Under the pieces are notes generated by a model. That model had not been told where the DNA came from. It saw nothing but the letters and a program-made list of their open reading frames with translations, and made no database searches. 17,802 nucleotides of DNA. It comes from JBBDNV01 sp040877415 (GTDB lineage: Bacteria; Planctomycetota; Planctomycetia; Pirellulales; PALSA-1355). The DNA lies in contig JBBDNV010000125.1 of the NCBI GenBank assembly GCA_040877415.1, positions 1 to 17,802 of the forward strand, given 5' to 3'. A program made the position numbers and the translations under genes. This document shows positions 1 through 7,343 of the stretch, in pieces (the stretch's first letter is position 1; the number at the start of each line of letters is the position of its first letter).

Positions 1-40
1 CGGCGCTTGCGCCGCCCCGACGTCTCAGGGATTCTCAGCG

Positions 41-104
41 GTGCCACGGGTGGCTTGTCCACCCGTGCCGCCTGGACACTCGCTTGACAAGCAACGAGTG
101 GCAC
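41..104. repeat. REP-like palindromic element with two hairpins
   Basis: This 64-bp stretch folds into two hairpins closed by an outer pairing. GTGCCA (41-46) can pair with TGGCAC (99-104). Hairpin 1 is CACGGGTGG (45-53) with CCACCCGTG (59-67) around a 5-nt loop; its first two bases are shared with the outer stem. Hairpin 2 is CACTCGCTTG (77-86) with CAAGC-AA-CGAGTG (88-100), with a 2-nt bulge. It lies just before mraY and codes for nothing evident. Short palindromic intergenic repeats of this kind resemble bacterial REP elements. From memory, similar motifs are common in planctomycete genomes, but no second copy is in this window. Confidence 0.5.
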
Positions 105-163
105 CCGGCAAATTTTGCGTGACACTGCACTCGTGTGTCGATTCGGCGCCTGGGCCTGTCCCG

Positions 164-1432
164 ATGTTACTTTTTCTGGCCGAGTTGCTGGCTGCCAGGT
201 GGCCCGGTCTTTGCGATTGGCAAGGACTCGAGCGGATCACGCCCCGCGCGGCCATGGCGGCGGTGGCCACGTTCACTTTGACGCTGGCCGGCGGACCCGC
301 GCTGATCGCCTGGCTCACAACCCACTTTCGCGAACCGATCAAATCCGACTCCGCCGAGATCGCGCGACTGCACCGGGCCAAACATGCCACGCCCACGATG
401 GGCGGCATCTTCATTGTCGCCGGCCTCGCGGCCAGCGCCTGCGCGCTTTGCGATTGGCACAATCCCTATCTGCCGATTGCCGTGGCCATGTCGGTGGCCC
501 TTTGCGGCTTGGGCGCGTGCGACGACTGGATCAAGCTCGCCACCAGCCGCCGCGGGCTTTCGGCCCGTGCCAAGCTGCTGGCTCAAACGGCGATCGCGCT
601 GGTGGCGGCCGCGCTGGTCTATCGGTTGCACGTGCCGCAGGATCGCGGGCTGGAACTCTCGTTGCCGCTTTTCGGTCACTTCGAGCTGGGCTGGATGTTT
701 GTTCCGCTGGCCACGCTGGTCATCGTCGCATCATCGAACTCCGTCAACCTGGCTGACGGCCTGGATGGCCTGGCCGGCGGCTGCCTGGTATGCGCCACGG
801 GCGCCCTTGCGGTTGTCGCGTATGCAAGCGGTCATGCCGGTTGGGCGGCCCATCTGGGCATTCCGCACATCGCAGGCGCGGGCGAAATGGTGGTCGTCGC
901 CGCGGCGCTGGTTGGCGGCCTTTTGGCGTTCTTGTGGTTCAACTGTCATCCGGCTTCGGTGTTCATGGGTGACGCCGGCTCGCTTCCGCTGGGCGGATTG
1001 TTGGGGCTGTTCGCCGTCATCGCGCGGCAGGAGCTGCTGCTTGTGGCCATCGGCGGCGTGTTTGTCGCCGAAGCCGCAAGCGTGATCGTGCAGGTCGCCT
1101 CATATCGCTGGCGGGGTCGGCGCGTGTTCTTGTGCGCGCCGTTGCACCATCATTTTCAGCTCAAGGGTTGGCCCGAGGACAAGATCGTGGTCCGCTTCTG
1201 GATCGCGGCCGCGCTGTGCGCCCTGGTGGGACTCGCCGGGCTGAAGCTGCAATCTCGCCAGTTTGCCCCGGCGTCGCAAAGCGCGAGCAGCCAACAGCTT
1301 GCGCGGCCCAATCCGCCGATCCAAGAAACTCCGATCTTCGCCGAACTCATTGAAGGGGACGCGTGTCCTACCAGCACCCGGCCCGCGCCACCCGGTGTAC
1401 GACGTTCGTACGCCCGCTCGCGCGGCTACTAA
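164..1432 (+). CDS. mraY: Phospho-N-acetylmuramoyl-pentapeptide-transferase MraY
   Basis: MraY transfers phospho-MurNAc-pentapeptide from UDP to undecaprenyl phosphate, making lipid I at the inner face of the cytoplasmic membrane. Family landmarks are visible in order: the ATPTMGG loop (75-81), the acidic pair D120-D121 in GACDDW, NSVNLADGLDGLAGG (192-206), FMGDAGSLPLGG with D270, and PLHHHFQLKGWPE (326-338). Several hydrophobic membrane segments separate them. The start at 164 is chosen because MLLFLAELLAARW matches the usual MraY N-terminus; the frame is open further upstream, but that part runs through a palindromic repeat. The core ends near residue 365 (E. coli MraY has 360) and is followed by a tail of about 55 Ser/Pro/Arg-rich residues not typical of the family. 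murG follows after 54 nt. No convincing ribosome binding site is seen. Confidence 0.95.
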   Translation: MLLFLAELLAARWPGLCDWQGLERITPRAAMAAVATFTLTLAGGPALIAWLTTHFREPIKSDSAEIARLHRAKHATPTMGGIFIVAGLAASACALCDWHNPYLPIAVAMSVALCGLGACDDWIKLATSRRGLSARAKLLAQTAIALVAAALVYRLHVPQDRGLELSLPLFGHFELGWMFVPLATLVIVASSNSVNLADGLDGLAGGCLVCATGALAVVAYASGHAGWAAHLGIPHIAGAGEMVVVAAALVGGLLAFLWFNCHPASVFMGDAGSLPLGGLLGLFAVIARQELLLVAIGGVFVAEAASVIVQVASYRWRGRRVFLCAPLHHHFQLKGWPEDKIVVRFWIAAALCALVGLAGLKLQSRQFAPASQSASSQQLARPNPPIQETPIFAELIEGDACPTSTRPAPPGVRRSYARSRGY

Positions 1433-1486
1433 ACCCTGACGTCGCGCTGAGCGGCGAAGACAACCCTGGGACGAACGACTTGTGGC

Positions 1487-2620
1487 ATGAGAAACGCTAC
1501 CGACCACATTTTGTTCGCCGGCGGAGGCACCGCCGGGCATCTGTTTCCCGGTCTGGCTGTGGCCGAGGAACTGCGCCGCGATGCGCGGCAGTTGCGGATC
1601 ACGTTTGCCGGCACGGGCAAACCGTTCGAAGTGGATCGTGTCAGCGATGCGGGGTTCAACTATTTTGCCCTGTCTTGCCGGCCGTTTCCACGCAAGGCCA
1701 CCGAAGCGCTGCGCTTCCTGACCGCCAATTTCTCGGGCTACTACGCCGCGCGCCGCTTTCTGCGCCACGAGCACGTGACGCTGGTCGTGGGTTTGGGCGG
1801 CTACGCCAGCGTTCCGGCCGCGCGGGCCGCCGCGGCTGCGCGCATTCCCTACGTTTTGTTGGAACAAAACGCCGTTCCGGGGCGCGCCACGCGATGGTTG
1901 GCGCCGGCCGCGGCGATGGTCTGTTCGGCGTTCGAGGGAATTCGTCCTCACCTGAAAACGGGCTGCCGCGTGCGCGTCACGGGCAACCCGCTCAGGCGCG
2001 AATTCGTCGATCGGGGCGCGCCGGTGCGCAACCTGCCCGATCGCCTCGGCGGCCGGCGCACGCTGTTGGTATTGGGCGGCAGCGGCGGCGCGCAAACACT
2101 CAACGAGCAAGTGCCCCGCGCGCTGTACAAAGCCGGCGCCGTGTTGCACGGCTGGCAGATCGTGCACCAGGCGGGTGAACGGCAAGTGGCGCGCACGGCC
2201 CAGTTGTATCGCAAGCTGGGCATCGTGGCCACCGTGTCGCCCTTCATCGACGAGCTGCCCGGACTGCTGCGCGCAAGCCATCTGGCGATCAGCCGCGCCG
2301 GCGGCACGACGCTGGCCGAGCTGGCCGCCAGCGCGCTGCCCGCCATTGTGCTGCCGTATCCCGCGGCCACCGACGACCACCAGCGCAAAAACGCCGACGT
2401 GTTCGCGGCGGCCGGCGCCTGCCGGACGATCGACCAGCGCGATCTCGCGGGCCGGCTCGACGATCACCTGGCCCGGGCGGTGATCGAACTGGCCAGCGAC
2501 CATCCGCAACGGATTCGCATGGCGCAGGCGTTAAGCGGACTGGCTCGCCCGCAGGCCACGCGGCACGTATCCCGCTCGATCGCCGCTTTGCTCGCAGCCC
2601 GCCCCATCACGGCGGCCTGA
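1487..2620 (+). CDS. murG: UDP-GlcNAc:lipid I N-acetylglucosaminyltransferase MurG
   Basis: MurG adds GlcNAc to lipid I to make lipid II, as a peripheral enzyme on the cytoplasmic side of the membrane. The 377-aa protein has the expected two-domain GT-B layout. The N-terminal glycine loop GGGTAGHLFP lies at 12-21, GLGGYASVP at 102-110, EQNAVPGRATR at 126-136 and TGNPLR at 165-170. The C-terminal UDP-GlcNAc domain shows VLGGSGGAQTLN (195-206) and SRAGGTTLAELAASALP (269-285), followed by DDHQRKNA near 296-303. Length is close to the usual 355-370 aa. It lies 54 nt after mraY; in most dcw clusters murD and ftsW sit between these two genes, and neither is here. The ATG at 1487 leaves only a short leader before the first glycine loop. 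Confidence 0.96.
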   Translation: MRNATDHILFAGGGTAGHLFPGLAVAEELRRDARQLRITFAGTGKPFEVDRVSDAGFNYFALSCRPFPRKATEALRFLTANFSGYYAARRFLRHEHVTLVVGLGGYASVPAARAAAAARIPYVLLEQNAVPGRATRWLAPAAAMVCSAFEGIRPHLKTGCRVRVTGNPLRREFVDRGAPVRNLPDRLGGRRTLLVLGGSGGAQTLNEQVPRALYKAGAVLHGWQIVHQAGERQVARTAQLYRKLGIVATVSPFIDELPGLLRASHLAISRAGGTTLAELAASALPAIVLPYPAATDDHQRKNADVFAAAGACRTIDQRDLAGRLDDHLARAVIELASDHPQRIRMAQALSGLARPQATRHVSRSIAALLAARPITAA

Positions 2621-2649
2621 AATCCCCGGCCATGCTAGCGGCAATTGCA

Positions 2650-2679
2650 TTGACAGGTTTCGGCCGCCGCGCGTATGAT
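2650..2679 (+). promoter_or_regulatory. Sigma-70-type promoter before murC
   Basis: TTGACA at 2650-2655 and TATGAT at 2674-2679 are separated by 18 bp, a near-consensus housekeeping promoter. It sits in the 100-nt gap between murG and murC. Initiation would fall near 2686, giving a leader of about 35 nt before the ATG at 2721. It would allow murC-murB-ftsQ to be transcribed separately from mraY-murG. Confidence 0.7.
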
Positions 2680-2720
2680 CCCGCCCTGATTTGCTCGACA
2701 CTCTCCGCCACCCAATCGCC

Positions 2721-4154
2721 ATGACGCTGTTCGGCGCTGCAAGTCTGGAAGGGCAAGGTGACGCCGCCGTACCGGTCGCCACGCTCGCGCGCGCCCATCT
2801 GGTGGGCATCGGCGGCGCCGGCATGCGCTCGCTGGCCGACGTGCTCGACGAAGCCGGCTGGCAAGTCAGCGGTTCCGATCTTGTGCCGTCGTCGCTCGAC
2901 GGCGCGCCGTTCCAGGTGCGCCAGGGTCACGATGCCGCCGAGATCGACCAGTCGATCGACCTGGTGGTTTACAGCAACGCCGTGCCGCCGGCCAATCCCG
3001 AATTGCGCCGCGCGCGGCAGTTGGGCATCCCCACGCTCAGCTATCCGGAAATGCTCGGCCGGCTCATGCAATCGCGCGGCGGCGTGGCCATCGCCGGCAC
3101 GCACGGCAAGAGCACGACCACCGCCATGGCCGCAGAAATCCTCACGGCTGCCGGCCTCGACCCCACCGTGGTCGTGGGAGCCGCGCCGATCGGCGGAAAC
3201 TCGGGCGGTCGTTTTGGCCACGGTCGCTTGCTGCTCGTCGAAGCGTGCGAATATCGCGCGGGCTTTCACCATCTCAAGCCCGAGATGGCGGCGATCCTCA
3301 ACATCGAGCCCGATCACTTCGATTGCTTCCTCTCGCGCGCCGAATTGGAGCACGCCTTCGCCCGGTTTGTCCAAGCGGTGCCCCCGGGCGGGCTCGTGTT
3401 GGCGCGGGCCGACTGCGCGGCCACGCTGCGCGCCTGCGCCGAGCTGGCCTGCACGTGCGAAACTTTTGGAATGACGCCGGCCGCCACGTGGCAGGCCGCC
3501 GACGTCGGCGAGCGCCGCGGATACTACTCGTTCCAGATTCGTTGCCAGGCCAGCGCGGTGTGCGAGGTGAAGCTGCCCGTCCCGGGACGCCACAACGTGC
3601 TGAACGCCCTGGCGGCCGCCGCGGTGGCCAGCCATTGCGGAGCAACCGGCGCAGCCATTCGCGAGGGCTTGGAGCGTTTCGTCGGTCTACGCCGCCGGCT
3701 GCAATTGCTGGGCGAGGTGCGCGACGTCGCCTTGGTGGACGATTACGCGCACCATCCCACGGAAGTCGCCGCCACGCTCGCCACGCTGAGGCAAATGTAC
3801 GCCGGTCGCCGCTTGTGGTGCGTTTTCGAGCCCCACCAGGTCTCGCGGCTGGCGCGCTTGCTGGACGAATTCGCCCGCAGCCTGCAAAATGCGGACAAGG
3901 TGGTCGTGGCCGACGTGTTCCGGGCCCGCGAGCTTGTGCCCGACCGCGAAGCAGTCACGGCCGAACATCTGTGCCGTCGCGTCGCGGATCTCGGCGGCGA
4001 CGCGGTGCAACTGGCGTCGGCGGCCGAAATACAGGATCATTTACGACAATCGCTCCGCCCGGGCGACGTGCTGGTGACCATGGGGGCCGGGGATATCGGA
4101 AGGGTCGCGCATGAGCTTGGCAAAGGGCTTCGAACATTTCGTAAAGCGGACTGA
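2721..4154 (+). CDS. murC: UDP-N-acetylmuramate--L-alanine ligase MurC
   Basis: MurC is the cytoplasmic ATP-dependent ligase that adds L-alanine to UDP-MurNAc, the first amino acid of the stem peptide. The 477-aa product has all three Mur-ligase domains. These are the N-terminal nucleotide loop VGIGGAGM (28-35), the central P-loop GTHGKSTTTAM (127-136) with NIEPDHFDCF (194-203), and the C-terminal domain opened by PGRHNVLNALAA (288-299) and containing DDYAHHPTEVAATL (340-353). The ATG at 2721 is preferred to an in-frame TTG at 2691: the latter would lie only about 5 nt from the predicted transcription start, and its extra residues are not conserved-looking. Its 3' end overlaps murB by 44 nt, so translation of the two is probably coupled. 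It has its own upstream promoter. Confidence 0.96.
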   Translation: MTLFGAASLEGQGDAAVPVATLARAHLVGIGGAGMRSLADVLDEAGWQVSGSDLVPSSLDGAPFQVRQGHDAAEIDQSIDLVVYSNAVPPANPELRRARQLGIPTLSYPEMLGRLMQSRGGVAIAGTHGKSTTTAMAAEILTAAGLDPTVVVGAAPIGGNSGGRFGHGRLLLVEACEYRAGFHHLKPEMAAILNIEPDHFDCFLSRAELEHAFARFVQAVPPGGLVLARADCAATLRACAELACTCETFGMTPAATWQAADVGERRGYYSFQIRCQASAVCEVKLPVPGRHNVLNALAAAAVASHCGATGAAIREGLERFVGLRRRLQLLGEVRDVALVDDYAHHPTEVAATLATLRQMYAGRRLWCVFEPHQVSRLARLLDEFARSLQNADKVVVADVFRARELVPDREAVTAEHLCRRVADLGGDAVQLASAAEIQDHLRQSLRPGDVLVTMGAGDIGRVAHELGKGLRTFRKAD

Positions 4155-4989
4155 ACCGCTCGCGCCGCACACGTGGTTCCACCTGGGCGGTCCGGCCGAG
4201 TATTTCGCCGAGCCCCAAAGCGTGGAAGACCTGCAAGCGCTCGTGCGCCGCTCGCGTGACCTAGGCGCCGCCATTCGACTCCTCGGCGGCGGATCGAACA
4301 TCCTGGTGCGCGACGAAGGCGTTTCGGGCCTCGTGGTGCGGCTCTCGGCCCCGGCTTTCACCGAAATCGCCGTCGGGGAAAAAACCATCACCGCGGGCGG
4401 CGGCGCCAAGCTCGGGCACACCATCTCGACTTCGGTGCGCGAAGGGCTGGCCGGCCTGGAAACGTTGGTCGGAATCCCCGGCACGATCGGTGGGGCGCTG
4501 CACGGAAACGCCGGCAGCCGCGGCGGCGACATCGGACAATGGACTTGCCAGGCCACCGTGATGACCCGCGCCGGCGAAATCCTGACGCGGCCGCGCGAAG
4601 ATCTCGTCTTCGCTTACCGCGAAAGCTCGCTGGACGAGCTGGTCATCCTGGGCGCCAAATTCGAGTTGGACCAGGAGGATCCCGAGGAGCTGACCAAGCG
4701 CATGCAGAAGCAGTGGATCATCCAGAAAGCCGGCCAGCCGCTGGGACATCAAAGCGCCGGTTGCATCTTCAAGAATCCCCGCGGCATGAGCGCCGGCATG
4801 CTGATCGAACAGGCCGGACTGAAAAACACGCGCGTCGGCGGGGCCGAAGTCAGCCAGCGCCACGCCAACTTCATCGTGGCCGAAGAAGGGGCCACCAGCC
4901 AGGACGTCTTGAAGCTGATCGACCTGGTGCGCCAGAACGTCCTCGAGCGATTGGGCATCGAGCTGCAAACCGAAATCGAAATCTGGTGA
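4111..4989 (+). CDS. murB: UDP-N-acetylenolpyruvoylglucosamine reductase MurB, short (type II) form
   Basis: MurB reduces UDP-enolpyruvyl-GlcNAc to UDP-MurNAc with NADPH and a bound FAD in the cytoplasm. The 292-aa protein has the FAD-binding stretch LLGGGSNILV (57-66) and GIPGTIGGALHGNAG (121-135). The substrate arginine is in FAYRESS (R170), a SAGCIFKNP motif spans 215-223, and the acidic residue near the C-terminus is E290. It is short and lacks the extra loop of E. coli-type enzymes, which fits the type II class. The position of the catalytic serine in E. coli is a cysteine here (C218); I recall Cys in other short MurBs and do not read it as inactivating. The ATG lies inside murC, overlapping it by 44 nt. 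Confidence 0.95.
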   Translation: MSLAKGFEHFVKRTEPLAPHTWFHLGGPAEYFAEPQSVEDLQALVRRSRDLGAAIRLLGGGSNILVRDEGVSGLVVRLSAPAFTEIAVGEKTITAGGGAKLGHTISTSVREGLAGLETLVGIPGTIGGALHGNAGSRGGDIGQWTCQATVMTRAGEILTRPREDLVFAYRESSLDELVILGAKFELDQEDPEELTKRMQKQWIIQKAGQPLGHQSAGCIFKNPRGMSAGMLIEQAGLKNTRVGGAEVSQRHANFIVAEEGATSQDVLKLIDLVRQNVLERLGIELQTEIEIW

Positions 4990-5030
4990 TGCCCCCTAAT
5001 CAACTCGTGCACGAAAATAGACCCCCACGT

Positions 5031-5047
5031 CCGCTTGCGGCTTAGCA
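5031..5047. repeat. 17-bp intergenic repeat, copy 1
   Basis: CCGCTTGCGGCTTAGCA occurs here, in the murB-ftsQ gap, and again without a mismatch at 8012-8028. The first ten bases form a small palindrome (CCGC-TT-GCGG). Both copies are intergenic, which argues for a dispersed REP-like element. Only two copies are visible in this window. Confidence 0.55.
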
Positions 5048-5053
5048 CCGCCG

Positions 5054-6037
5054 ATGCATGGCCGCCGCAGGTGCCTTGTGAACACAAAGAAACGATCCTC
5101 CGACGAAGGCGGCGTGGCCGTCATGAGCCGCCGGGCCCCTTCCAGGCGCTCGCGGCGCTTGATGATCGCCGGCGCGATTGTCGCCGCGCTCGTGGCCGGC
5201 GCATGCTTTTTCGTCTGGCAGCACGTGCGTGATCGCGTTCTGGCCGCCAGTCAATACCAGGTACTCGCCCAACACATCAGCGTCACCGCGCCGCCGGATT
5301 GGGTTCGCGCCGACGTCAAGGCCGAGGTGCTCCGCGACCTGAACCGCTCCGGGCCGCTCTCGCTCTTGGACGAGGACCTGACGGTGCGTCTGGCCGGCGG
5401 GTTTTCCGGCCATCCTTGGGTCGCCCGGGTCGATCGCGTGAGCAAACATTTTCCCTCGGGCGTGGACGTCATCGTGGCCTACCGCGTGCCAGTGGCCATG
5501 GTTGAATTACACGACGGCACCGGCGTCTTGCCGGTCGACGAGCAAGGCGTCGTGCTCCCCACGCGCGGCCGTGCCGGCGAGCCGAATTTCACCGCCGACG
5601 AAGCCGAGCGCTACCCGCGCATCGGCGAAATCCACACGCTGCCGGCCGGCCCGGTGGGCACGCGCTGGGGTGACGCCGGCGTGTTGGGCGGCGCACAGAT
5701 CGCCGCGGCCCTTTCGGGCGATTGGACGGCCCTCGACCTGGCCCGCATCGTTCCCTGGGAACGCAAGCGGGCGCGTTCCGGAGTGGAGTACGAGTATACG
5801 TTCGCCCTGGTGACGCATTCGGGCACGACGGTACTTTGGGGTCGAGCGCCGGGCACCGAGGAAAATGGCGAAGTGCCGGCCGGCGAAAAAATCGCCCAGC
5901 TCAAGCGCTACGCCCTCCAGAACGGCGGCACGCTCGACGGCCCCGACGGTCCGCACAAAATCAAGATCGACGGCCGCGGGGCCCTATTGCAGATAGCCCG
6001 CCCCGTCGTCGAGCCGCTCCCCCGGAAAGACGAATAG
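5054..6037 (+). CDS. ftsQ: FtsQ/DivIB-like cell division protein
   Basis: FtsQ/DivIB proteins are bitopic membrane proteins that tie the late divisome together from outside the cytoplasm. This one has a very basic N-terminus (SRRAPSRRSRR), one membrane segment (about 36-57 counted from 5054, IAGAIVAALVAGACFFVW), and an external part. That part includes the POTRA/FtsQ pattern GHPWVARVDRVSKHFPSGV, then YRVPVAMVEL and VDEQGVVLP. Position as last gene of the mur cluster supports the call, although sequence similarity is only moderate. The start is uncertain: ATG 5054 is the outer limit; GTG 5078 has an AGG six bases ahead, and ATG 5123 would give 304 aa and still keep the basic tail. No ftsA or ftsZ follows; the next gene is on the other strand. 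Confidence 0.8.
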   Translation: MHGRRRCLVNTKKRSSDEGGVAVMSRRAPSRRSRRLMIAGAIVAALVAGACFFVWQHVRDRVLAASQYQVLAQHISVTAPPDWVRADVKAEVLRDLNRSGPLSLLDEDLTVRLAGGFSGHPWVARVDRVSKHFPSGVDVIVAYRVPVAMVELHDGTGVLPVDEQGVVLPTRGRAGEPNFTADEAERYPRIGEIHTLPAGPVGTRWGDAGVLGGAQIAAALSGDWTALDLARIVPWERKRARSGVEYEYTFALVTHSGTTVLWGRAPGTEENGEVPAGEKIAQLKRYALQNGGTLDGPDGPHKIKIDGRGALLQIARPVVEPLPRKDE

Positions 6038-6045
6038 CCAGCGGC

Positions 6046-6117
6046 AGCAGTTCGAGTGGCATTCCCGTTTAGCCAGCGAGGCATCGCCGAGCGGCCTCTG
6101 CCGGCGTCGAAACTGCT
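6046..6117. terminator. Nested stem-loop between convergent genes, possible two-way terminator
   Basis: The 81-nt gap between ftsQ (+) and the aminotransferase gene (-) can fold almost completely. The outer arms AGCAGTTCGA (6046-6055) and TCGAAACTGCT (6107-6117) pair with a single bulged base. Inside, GCC-A-GC-GAGGC (6072-6082) pairs with GCCTC-T-GC-C-GGC (6094-6105), with one mismatch and one bulge. There is no clear T-run, so it is not a classical intrinsic terminator, but its place between convergent genes suits a transcription stop or a structured RNA end. Confidence 0.4.
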
Positions 6118-6118
6118 T

Positions 6119-7312
6119 CTACGCGCTGCCGGCATACACCGCCGTGGCCGCGGCGATCGACGCGCCGTGATCGAAGCGGTGTTTCTGCTCGGCCAGCAAT
6201 TCCTCCAGCGCCGAAAGCAGCAAGTACACATTATTGGCGCGCGAGCCATAGCCCATCAGGCCGATGCGCCACACCTGGCCTTTGAAATCGCCCAGTCCGC
6301 CGCCGATTTCGATGCCGAAACGGTCGAGCAACGCGCGTCGAATCGCGGCGTCGTCGACCCCCTCGGGAATGCCCACGGCGTTGAGCATTGGCAATCGATG
6401 TCCGGCCGCGGCCGTGTAGCGAATTCCCAATGCGGCCAGCCCGGCCGCGAGCGCTTCGTGATTCTTCTTGTGCCGCTCGAAGCACGACTCCAACCCCTCT
6501 TCGTGAATCAACCGCAGCGCCTCGTACAGACCGTACGTCATGTTGATCGGCGCCGTATGGTGATAAACGCGCTCGGAGCCCCAGTACCTGGCCAGCATCG
6601 TCAGGTCGAGGTACCAGCTCTGCACTTTAGTTTTGCGCGCAAGCACGACGTCCATCGCCCGAGTATTGAACGAAACCGGCGCGAGCCCCGGCGGGCAACT
6701 GAGACATTTCTGCGTGCCCGAATAGATCACGTCGATATTCCACGCGTCGACTTCCACCGGCACGCCGCCCAATGCGGTCACGGCGTCGACCAGCAGCATT
6801 GCGCCGGCGTCGTGTACGACGTCGGAAATCTCTTCGATCGGCTGCCAGGCGCCCGTCGAGGTTTCGGCCATCACGATTCCCACGACTTTGGGCTTCGCCC
6901 CAGCGAGCGCCACTTTCAGATCGCCGGGCGAAAAAACCTCGCCCCACGGCTTTTCGATCCTGGTGACGTTGGCGCCGGCCCGCTCGGCCACGTCGACCAT
7001 CCGGCTGCCGAACACCCCGTTCACGCAGACGATCATCGAATCGCCCGGCTCGATCACGTTGACCACGGTCGCTTCCATGCCGGCCGATCCGGTGCCGCTG
7101 ATGGCCAGCGTCATCGGGTTCGCGGTGCGAAACAGCCCGCGCAGCATCTGCTGCATGTCGTTCATCAGTTCCAGGTAGTACGGATCCAGATGCCCGATCG
7201 TCTGCTTGCCGAGCGCTTCGAGCACGCGGGGATGAATGTCGCTGGGGCCCGGGCCCATCAAGATCCGCACGGGTGGCACCAGCGGGGGCGCGGGGGCGAT
7301 TGGGTTCGTCAT
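6119..7312 (-). CDS. PLP-dependent alanine/serine-glyoxylate aminotransferase family protein (class V)
   Basis: Members of this family move an amino group from alanine or serine to glyoxylate (or pyruvate) using pyridoxal phosphate, in the cytoplasm. The 397-aa protein is full length for the family. It shows the N-terminal glycine-rich start LMGPGPSDIHPRVLEA (18-33) and GHLDPYYLELM (40-50), the cofactor loop AISGTGSAGMEA (70-81), the PLP-nitrogen aspartate in LLVDAVTALGG (D176), the Schiff-base lysine in SGTQKCLSCPPG (K202), and a late arginine in WRIGLMG (R349) likely to hold the substrate carboxylate. The closest remembered match is the animal AGXT type; which donor it uses cannot be read from sequence. 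It starts 31 nt after the isochorismatase-like gene on the same strand, so the two probably form an operon. Confidence 0.92.
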   Translation of the reverse strand: MTNPIAPAPPLVPPVRILMGPGPSDIHPRVLEALGKQTIGHLDPYYLELMNDMQQMLRGLFRTANPMTLAISGTGSAGMEATVVNVIEPGDSMIVCVNGVFGSRMVDVAERAGANVTRIEKPWGEVFSPGDLKVALAGAKPKVVGIVMAETSTGAWQPIEEISDVVHDAGAMLLVDAVTALGGVPVEVDAWNIDVIYSGTQKCLSCPPGLAPVSFNTRAMDVVLARKTKVQSWYLDLTMLARYWGSERVYHHTAPINMTYGLYEALRLIHEEGLESCFERHKKNHEALAAGLAALGIRYTAAAGHRLPMLNAVGIPEGVDDAAIRRALLDRFGIEIGGGLGDFKGQVWRIGLMGYGSRANNVYLLLSALEELLAEQKHRFDHGASIAAATAVYAGSA

Positions 7313-7343
7313 TGCTTAGCCCGATGGGGGCGCTCGGGCGCGG

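Noticed and set aside
1..40. Possible end of an upstream gene such as murF
   Set aside because: Forward frames are open from the edge, but nothing recognisable can be read in so short a stretch.
41..163. Earlier mraY start at 41
   Set aside because: Would translate the palindromic repeat; the family N-terminus begins at 164.
1100..2509. Long open frame on the - strand opposite mraY and murG
   Set aside because: High-G+C shadow of well-identified genes; Arg/Gly/Ala-rich translation without domain features.
2691..2720. TTG start of murC
   Set aside because: Only about 5 nt from the predicted transcription start, and the added residues are not family-like.
2607..3635. 342-codon frame on the - strand opposite murC
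   Set aside because: Shadow frame; murC motifs on the + strand are unmistakable.
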